This document shows positions 6,361-10,355 of a stretch of DNA of 10,355 nt, one piece after another. A program made the translations under genes and the position numbers. The stretch is from Candidatus Omnitrophota bacterium (GTDB lineage Bacteria > Omnitrophota > JACPQZ01): the NCBI GenBank assembly GCA_016190205.1, contig JACPQZ010000022.1, positions 1-10,355 on the forward strand, written 5' to 3'. Below the pieces are notes generated by a model. That model was not told the DNA's origin. It did no database searches and saw only the letters and a list, made by a program, of their open reading frames with translations. Numbering within the stretch: the stretch's first letter is position 1; each line of letters begins with the position of its first letter.

Positions 6361-7703
6361 TTGGCATTGGCGGCGCGGGGATGAGCGCGCTCGCCCGCAT
6401 TTACAGGGAAAAGGGGCACGTGGTCTCCGGCTCGGACATTGTTTTGAGCGGCGTGACGCGCGCGCTTACGAAAGAGGGGATCCGGATCTTTGAGGGACAC
6501 CGCGCGCGCCAGGTGCATGGAGCAGACGAGGTGATTTATTCCTCCGCTATTCCGCCCACCAACGTGGAGCGGAAAGAAGCCGAGGACATGAGGCTCAAGC
6601 TCTCTCATCGCTCCGAGGGCCTCGCGCGTCTCATGCAGGGCCGCGACGGAGTTATTGTGACGGGCATGCACGGCAAAACGACCACCACCTGTCTTGCCGC
6701 CCGCATGTGTGAAGAGGCCGGCCTTGAGCCGGGTTACATGGTGGGGGCCGAGTGCCCATCCCTAAACGGCGGTGCCCGGCTGGGCAAGGGACGTATTTTT
6801 GTGGCAGAGGCAGATGAGAGCGACGGCAGTTTTCTCAACTACAAGCCGAGTTTTGGGATCGTTACGAACATCGACCGCGAGCACCTGGACCACTACGGCA
6901 CCCTGGACAAAATTCGGGCCGCCTTTCGCAGGTTTTTTGAGGGGGTTCACCAGAGGGGCGGGCGGCTTATCCTGCCCGCAATGGACCTCCATGTGCGCGC
7001 CATTTTGAGGAAGCAGAAAAATATCCATCCCCTCTATTACGGTTTTGGTCCCGGGTGCGACGTGAGGGGCCGTTCGTTAATACTCGAGGACGGCGGCTCC
7101 ACCTTTATGTGCGAGGTCCGAGGCGCCGCGCTGGGCAAATTCCGCCTCTCCCTCCCCGGCCGGCACAATGTCTTAAATGCCCTGGGGGTGATCGGCCTGG
7201 GCTGGCTTTTAGGTTTGAAACCGGAAGCCATGGAGCGGGGTCTTCGAGATTGCCGGGGGGCCCGCCGCCGGTTCGAGGTCAAGCTCGCCACCCCGCGGCT
7301 TATGGTGGTGGATGATTATGCCCACCACCCTACGGAGATAGATGCGGTCATTCGCACGTGCCGCCAGTATGGGCGCCGAGTCGTGGGGGTGTTTCAACCC
7401 CACCGCTATTCCCGGACGAAGTACCTGGCAGATAGCTTCGGCCGTTCGTTGTCAAAACTGGATGAACTCATTTTGACGGATATTTATGGAGCCTGCGAGC
7501 AGCCGCTTGAGGGTGTCTCGGTGGAGGTGATCCGCAGGTCGGCAGTCCGCCACGGCATGCGCAAAGTTTTTGTGGAGGCTCAAAAAAACGAGGTGGTTAC
7601 GAGACTCAAGCAGATCATTCGTCCCAAGGATCTCGTGATCACCCTGGGGGCAGGCGACGTTGGAGAATGCTCGGATACGCTGGTTAGATCCGTCACGCTT
7701 TGA
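6339..7703 (+). CDS. murC: MurC, UDP-MurNAc--L-alanine ligase
   Basis: MurC adds L-alanine, the first stem residue, to UDP-MurNAc in the cytoplasm. The 454-residue product matches the family length. Domains are the N-terminal UDP-binding Rossmann region with GIGGAGMSAL (9-18) and SGSD (30-33), the ATP domain with P-loop TGMHGKTTTT (108-117), EADESDGSFL (157-166) and NIDREHLDHY (177-186), then GRHNVLNAL (274-282). The C-terminal domain has DDYAHHPTEI (325-334), FQPHRYSRT (352-360) and GAGD (437-440). The His of the P-loop (TGxHGKT) distinguishes MurC from MurD, MurE and MurF. ATG 6339 has gagagg at 6327-6332 as ribosome binding site, six bases upstream. It overlaps murG by 22 bp and murB by up to 44 bp. 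It is not fused to Ddl, unlike in Chlamydia. Confidence 0.97.
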   Translation: MQGRIHLIGIGGAGMSALARIYREKGHVVSGSDIVLSGVTRALTKEGIRIFEGHRARQVHGADEVIYSSAIPPTNVERKEAEDMRLKLSHRSEGLARLMQGRDGVIVTGMHGKTTTTCLAARMCEEAGLEPGYMVGAECPSLNGGARLGKGRIFVAEADESDGSFLNYKPSFGIVTNIDREHLDHYGTLDKIRAAFRRFFEGVHQRGGRLILPAMDLHVRAILRKQKNIHPLYYGFGPGCDVRGRSLILEDGGSTFMCEVRGAALGKFRLSLPGRHNVLNALGVIGLGWLLGLKPEAMERGLRDCRGARRRFEVKLATPRLMVVDDYAHHPTEIDAVIRTCRQYGRRVVGVFQPHRYSRTKYLADSFGRSLSKLDELILTDIYGACEQPLEGVSVEVIRRSAVRHGMRKVFVEAQKNEVVTRLKQIIRPKDLVITLGAGDVGECSDTLVRSVTL

Positions 7704-8574
7704 TTTCACGCTGGCGGAGGACATGAGCGCCCACACCTCCTTTCAGATCGGGGGTCCGGCGGATGCATGGGTCAGGATCCAGGACGTGGACGAGCTCGCG
7801 GAACTGGTCTTTCTCTGCAACGAGAGCAAGACGCCGTATCTCGTGGTAGGAGGGGGAAATAATCTTCTCGTGCGCGATGGAGGAATCGAAGGGCTTGTCC
7901 TGCATCTGGAAGGGTCCTTATTCGGGGGCATGGAGCGCGTCCCTGAAGGACTGCGGCTGGGGGCCGGCGTACGTCTGGAACGCCTGGTAGGAGAGTGCAT
8001 GAGGATGGGCTGGACAGGCCTGGAGTTTCTGGTCGCCATCCCCGGGACTGTAGGGGGAGCGGTACGCATGAACGCAGGCACCCGGGACATCTCCGTCTCC
8101 GAACGCGTCCTTGAGGTGACCGTGCTGGATCCCAACGGAGCTGTGCGCGTGCTTAAGCGGGACGCCATCCCCTTTGGCTATCGCCGCAGCGGATTGGAAG
8201 ACGCGGTCGTGCTGGAGGCCGTGTTTTCGGCGGCCGCCAGTTCACCCGCGTCTGTCCGGGCCGCGGTGATAGGTTATTGGGAGAAGAAACACCGGACCCA
8301 GGACTTGGTGACGCCCAGTGCGGGCTCTATTTTTAAAAACGGTCCCGGAGGGCTCGTGCCGAGCGCACGCTTGATTGAGCAGTCGGGTCTCAAGGGCTTG
8401 GCGATTGGTCAGGCGCGCGTCTCACCCATCCATGCCAATTTTATTGTGAACGAGGGGGGGGCGAGGGCGCAGGATGTGGAAGAGCTGATTGCGGCCATCC
8501 GTGACAAGGTTCGCCGGGATCACGATGTGGAATTGGAGCTCGAGGTCATGGTCGTAGGCAGGTTCGCGGCATGA
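7660..8574 (+). CDS. murB: MurB, UDP-N-acetylenolpyruvoylglucosamine reductase
   Basis: MurB is an FAD enzyme that reduces UDP-GlcNAc-enolpyruvate with NADPH to UDP-MurNAc, the substrate of MurC. Motifs are the FAD-binding TSFQIGGPADAWV (26-38), VGGGNNLLV (63-71), AIPGTVGGAVRMNAG (126-140), FGYRRSGL (172-179), AGSIFKN (221-227, with the serine that protonates the substrate) and the C-terminal LELEVMVVG (292-300) holding the conserved Glu. The pattern fits the shorter type II (B. subtilis-like) MurB. TTG 7660 gives 304 residues and keeps the usual leader helix; ggggg at 7646-7650 may serve as ribosome binding site. A downstream ATG at 7723 has a ggagg only two bases before it and would cut off part of the fold, but it cannot be excluded. 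It meets ddl in an atga overlap. Confidence 0.94.
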   Translation: MENARIRWLDPSRFDFTLAEDMSAHTSFQIGGPADAWVRIQDVDELAELVFLCNESKTPYLVVGGGNNLLVRDGGIEGLVLHLEGSLFGGMERVPEGLRLGAGVRLERLVGECMRMGWTGLEFLVAIPGTVGGAVRMNAGTRDISVSERVLEVTVLDPNGAVRVLKRDAIPFGYRRSGLEDAVVLEAVFSAAASSPASVRAAVIGYWEKKHRTQDLVTPSAGSIFKNGPGGLVPSARLIEQSGLKGLAIGQARVSPIHANFIVNEGGARAQDVEELIAAIRDKVRRDHDVELELEVMVVGRFAA

Positions 8575-9497
8575 AGATCGGGGTCTTGTGCGGAGGGGTT
8601 TCCAGTGAGCGCGAGATCTCGCTCGCCTCGGGCGAGGCGGTGTATCAGGCCCTTTTAAGAAATGGCTGCCACGCCGTTCGGGTCGACATCGTTTCGGCTG
8701 ACGAGGCGCGTGAGCAGATTCTAAAGACCGGCATCGATTTCGCCTTCATTGCGCTCCACGGATTCTTTGGGGAGGATGGGAGAATTCAGGGGATTCTGGA
8801 GGAGATCGGGATCCCGTATTCGGGTTCCGGGGTGGAGGCCAGCCGGCTGGCCATGGATAAGGCGCGCACCAAGGGCGTGCTGCGAGGGCTTGGGATTATG
8901 ACGCCGGCTGGCTTTGTGCTGAAGGCCCATGCCCCTCACCCCGCTCCCGACCGCCTGCCGGTAGTCGTAAAACCCAGTGATCAAGGCTCCAGTTTGGGGG
9001 CCAGCATCGTGCACTCAAAAGGAGAATGGGACGCGGCTTTAAAAAACGCGTCGCGTTTCGGCGGGACCGTTTTGGTGGAAGATTATATTTCCGGGGAGGA
9101 GCTCACGGTGGGAATCCTGGAAGACGGCGCCCTTCCCATCGTCCGCCTCATTTTGAAACGCGAGTTCTACGACTATCAGGCCAAGTATGAGCCGGGATGG
9201 ACCCTGTATGAGGTCCCGGCCAGTTTGGAAGCGGGGGTGGCGCGCGCGGTTCAGGAGGCGGCCTTGAAGACGCATCGGGCGGTGGGCGCGAGCGGCTTTT
9301 CACGCGTGGACATCCGGCTGGACGCCCAGGGTTCCGCCTGGGTCTTGGAGTTAAACACCATTCCGGGCTTCACCGACAAGAGCCTGCTCCCGAAGGCCGC
9401 AGCCCAGGCAGGGATTTCATTCGACGATCTGGTTCTTAAGATTATTCGTTATGCGCTTGAAAGGGAAATGGATGCCTACAAAGAGCAGTCGGCGTAG
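8571..9497 (+). CDS. ddl: Ddl, D-alanine--D-alanine ligase
   Basis: Ddl is an ATP-grasp enzyme that makes D-Ala-D-Ala for MurF. The 308-residue product aligns with E. coli DdlB with a steady offset of about ten residues in the catalytic part. E15 (SSEREIS), S140 and Y206 (YDYQAKY) match the E15-S150-Y216 triad. K134 (VVKPSDQGSS) matches the ATP-binding lysine. D247, E260 and N262 (SRVDIRL, LELNTIPG) match the metal ligands. Other motifs are ALHGFFGEDGRIQG (61-74) and PGFTDKSLLPKAA (265-277). The tyrosine at 206 is that of D-Ala-D-Ala ligases rather than the D-lactate-type Van ligases. ATG 8571 overlaps the murB stop by 4 bp, with aggcagg at 8556-8562. The 3' end overlaps ftsQ by 26 bp. Confidence 0.97.
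   Translation: MKIGVLCGGVSSEREISLASGEAVYQALLRNGCHAVRVDIVSADEAREQILKTGIDFAFIALHGFFGEDGRIQGILEEIGIPYSGSGVEASRLAMDKARTKGVLRGLGIMTPAGFVLKAHAPHPAPDRLPVVVKPSDQGSSLGASIVHSKGEWDAALKNASRFGGTVLVEDYISGEELTVGILEDGALPIVRLILKREFYDYQAKYEPGWTLYEVPASLEAGVARAVQEAALKTHRAVGASGFSRVDIRLDAQGSAWVLELNTIPGFTDKSLLPKAAAQAGISFDDLVLKIIRYALEREMDAYKEQSA
9459..9466 (+). promoter_or_regulatory. Ribosome binding site choosing the ftsQ start
   Basis: The sequence gaaaggga ends five bases before ATG 9472, a good Shine-Dalgarno distance. The upstream in-frame ATG at 9451 has no comparable site, so 9472 is preferred. The site lies inside the 3' end of ddl. Confidence 0.6.
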
Positions 9498-10308
9498 TAC
9501 ACGGCTTAAGGTGAGGAGAAAGAGGGGAGGCGGAGGCAGTGCCTCGCCCCGCCGGAAGACCTCGTTAAGACTCCCCCTTTTTTCGGTGTATGCCCTGTTT
9601 TATCTTTTGGTCATCGTCTTGGGGTTAGGGTTTGGGGTCTGGGGTATCGTTTCGCTTCTTCAAACCTCCCCAGTCTTTGCCATTACGCAAATTGCCGTTC
9701 AAGGCGCGCAGACGCTCACCCCAGAGGAAGTCCTGGCGCTTACGAGCGTGCGCAAGGGAGAAAATCTTTTTGCCGTGCGGCTGAACGAAGTGCGGCGGGA
9801 GATCGAACGCGCCCCCTCCATCCGCCAGGCGACCATCCGAAGGGTTCTTCCTGGGACGCTCGCGATTCTGGTGGATCAGCGGCAACCCGTGGCGCAGGTG
9901 CGGTCGGGTTATTATTACCTGGTGGATGAGAACGGGTTCGTCATTCCACCCGTTTTGGAGCAGCCGGATCCCACGCTGCCCATCCTTGAAAATCTGGATT
10001 TCAGCCGCAGGCGTGCCCGCATGGGTCAGCATTATGAATCTGAACGGCTCGCGCGCGCCCTGGCGCTTCTGGGAGCTGTTAAGCAGGTACGCCTGCCTTT
10101 TGAGGGCCGGGTACAATCGGTCGACGCCCAGGACGTAAAGCAGTTATCGTTCCTGGTTGAACCGGGGGTGCGCGTCCGAACGGGGGATGCGGGACTGGAA
10201 AATAAACTGGGACTTCTCAATGAAGTGTATGATGAAATCAAGGGCGAGTTGGATCGTATCAAATACGTGGATTTGAGGTTCGAAGACATCATTATTAAGT
10301 ATAAATAA
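9472..10308 (+). CDS. ftsQ: FtsQ/DivIB, cell division POTRA protein
   Basis: FtsQ is a bitopic inner-membrane protein that links early and late division proteins at the septum. The 278-residue product has a very basic, Gly-rich cytoplasmic tail (1-34), one membrane segment (about 36-63) and an extracytoplasmic POTRA domain (about 69-137) starting FAITQIAVQGAQTLTPEEVL. The beta region follows, with YYYLVDENGFVIPP (147-160), the typical FtsQ D-x-x-G-x-V motif. It ends with VDLRFEDIIIKYK (266-278), matching the common FtsQ ending of the form DLRF. Sequence conservation in this family is low, so the call uses topology, POTRA pattern, C-terminal motif and position after ddl. The start is chosen by its ribosome binding site. 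No terminator is seen after the stop; a heptamer repeat begins 7 bases later. Confidence 0.9.
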   Translation: MPTKSSRRSTRLKVRRKRGGGGSASPRRKTSLRLPLFSVYALFYLLVIVLGLGFGVWGIVSLLQTSPVFAITQIAVQGAQTLTPEEVLALTSVRKGENLFAVRLNEVRREIERAPSIRQATIRRVLPGTLAILVDQRQPVAQVRSGYYYLVDENGFVIPPVLEQPDPTLPILENLDFSRRRARMGQHYESERLARALALLGAVKQVRLPFEGRVQSVDAQDVKQLSFLVEPGVRVRTGDAGLENKLGLLNEVYDEIKGELDRIKYVDLRFEDIIIKYK

Positions 10309-10314
10309 CCCGTG

Positions 10315-10355
10315 CGTGAATCGTGAACCGTGAATCGTGAATCGTGAATCGTGAA
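10315..10355 (+). repeat. Heptamer tandem repeat (unit cgtgaat) downstream of ftsQ, cut by window end
   Basis: Almost six 7-bp units run without interruption: cgtgaat, cgtgaac, cgtgaat, cgtgaat, cgtgaat, and cgtgaa at the edge. The array starts 6 bases after the ftsQ stop codon and probably continues. It has the same 7-bp period as the arrays before murF but a different unit sequence. Confidence 0.9.

Noticed and set aside
6123-6671. Minus-strand open frame of 182 residues opposite murG and murC
   Set aside because: It lies antisense to two well-supported genes, is rich in His, Arg and Ala as expected from GC-rich antisense frames, and shows no recognisable domain.
8571-9497. Vancomycin-resistance type D-Ala-D-Lac ligase
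   Set aside because: The Tyr in YDYQAKY and the E-S-Y triad fit D-Ala-D-Ala ligases, and the gene lies in a dcw cluster with no van genes nearby.

Overview
The window is one long plus-strand piece of a bacterial division and cell wall (dcw) cluster. The order is murE (3' end only), murF, mraY, murD, ftsW, murG, murC, murB, ddl, ftsQ. Every complete gene can be named from family motifs visible in its translation. No convincing minus-strand gene, tRNA, rRNA or CRISPR array was seen.

Organism: a diderm-type or generic bacterium that makes peptidoglycan. The DNA looks moderately GC-rich, with GTG and TTG starts used beside ATG. The MurC-MurB-Ddl-FtsQ order with separate murC and ddl, and the short heptamer repeats packed into intergenic gaps, recall uncultivated PVC-related lineages such as Omnitrophota. 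That assignment is an impression from general knowledge, not something the sequence proves.

Layout: bases 1-50 encode the last residues of MurE. Bases 53-329 are a composite, nested inverted-repeat element that fills almost the whole murE-murF gap. From 340 to 10308 lie nine complete genes. Most neighbours overlap by 4 to 44 bp, which indicates one translationally coupled operon. The only real gap inside the block is the 116 bp between mraY and murD. It holds a 10-bp-stem hairpin followed by a consensus extended -10 box, a possible internal promoter. After ftsQ, from 10315 to the window end, a second heptamer array (cgtgaat) begins.

How the genes work together: MurC, MurD, MurE and MurF add L-Ala, D-Glu, the diamino acid and D-Ala-D-Ala to UDP-MurNAc. 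MurB makes UDP-MurNAc and Ddl makes the D-Ala-D-Ala dipeptide. MraY and MurG then build lipid I and lipid II at the inner face of the membrane. FtsW polymerises lipid II at the septum, and FtsQ scaffolds the division complex. ftsA and ftsZ would be expected next, beyond the window.

I found no undescribed enzymatic system. The parts least explained by known annotation are the two heptamer repeat regions bordering the gene block, the mraY-murD gap, and a shortened central domain in MurD.
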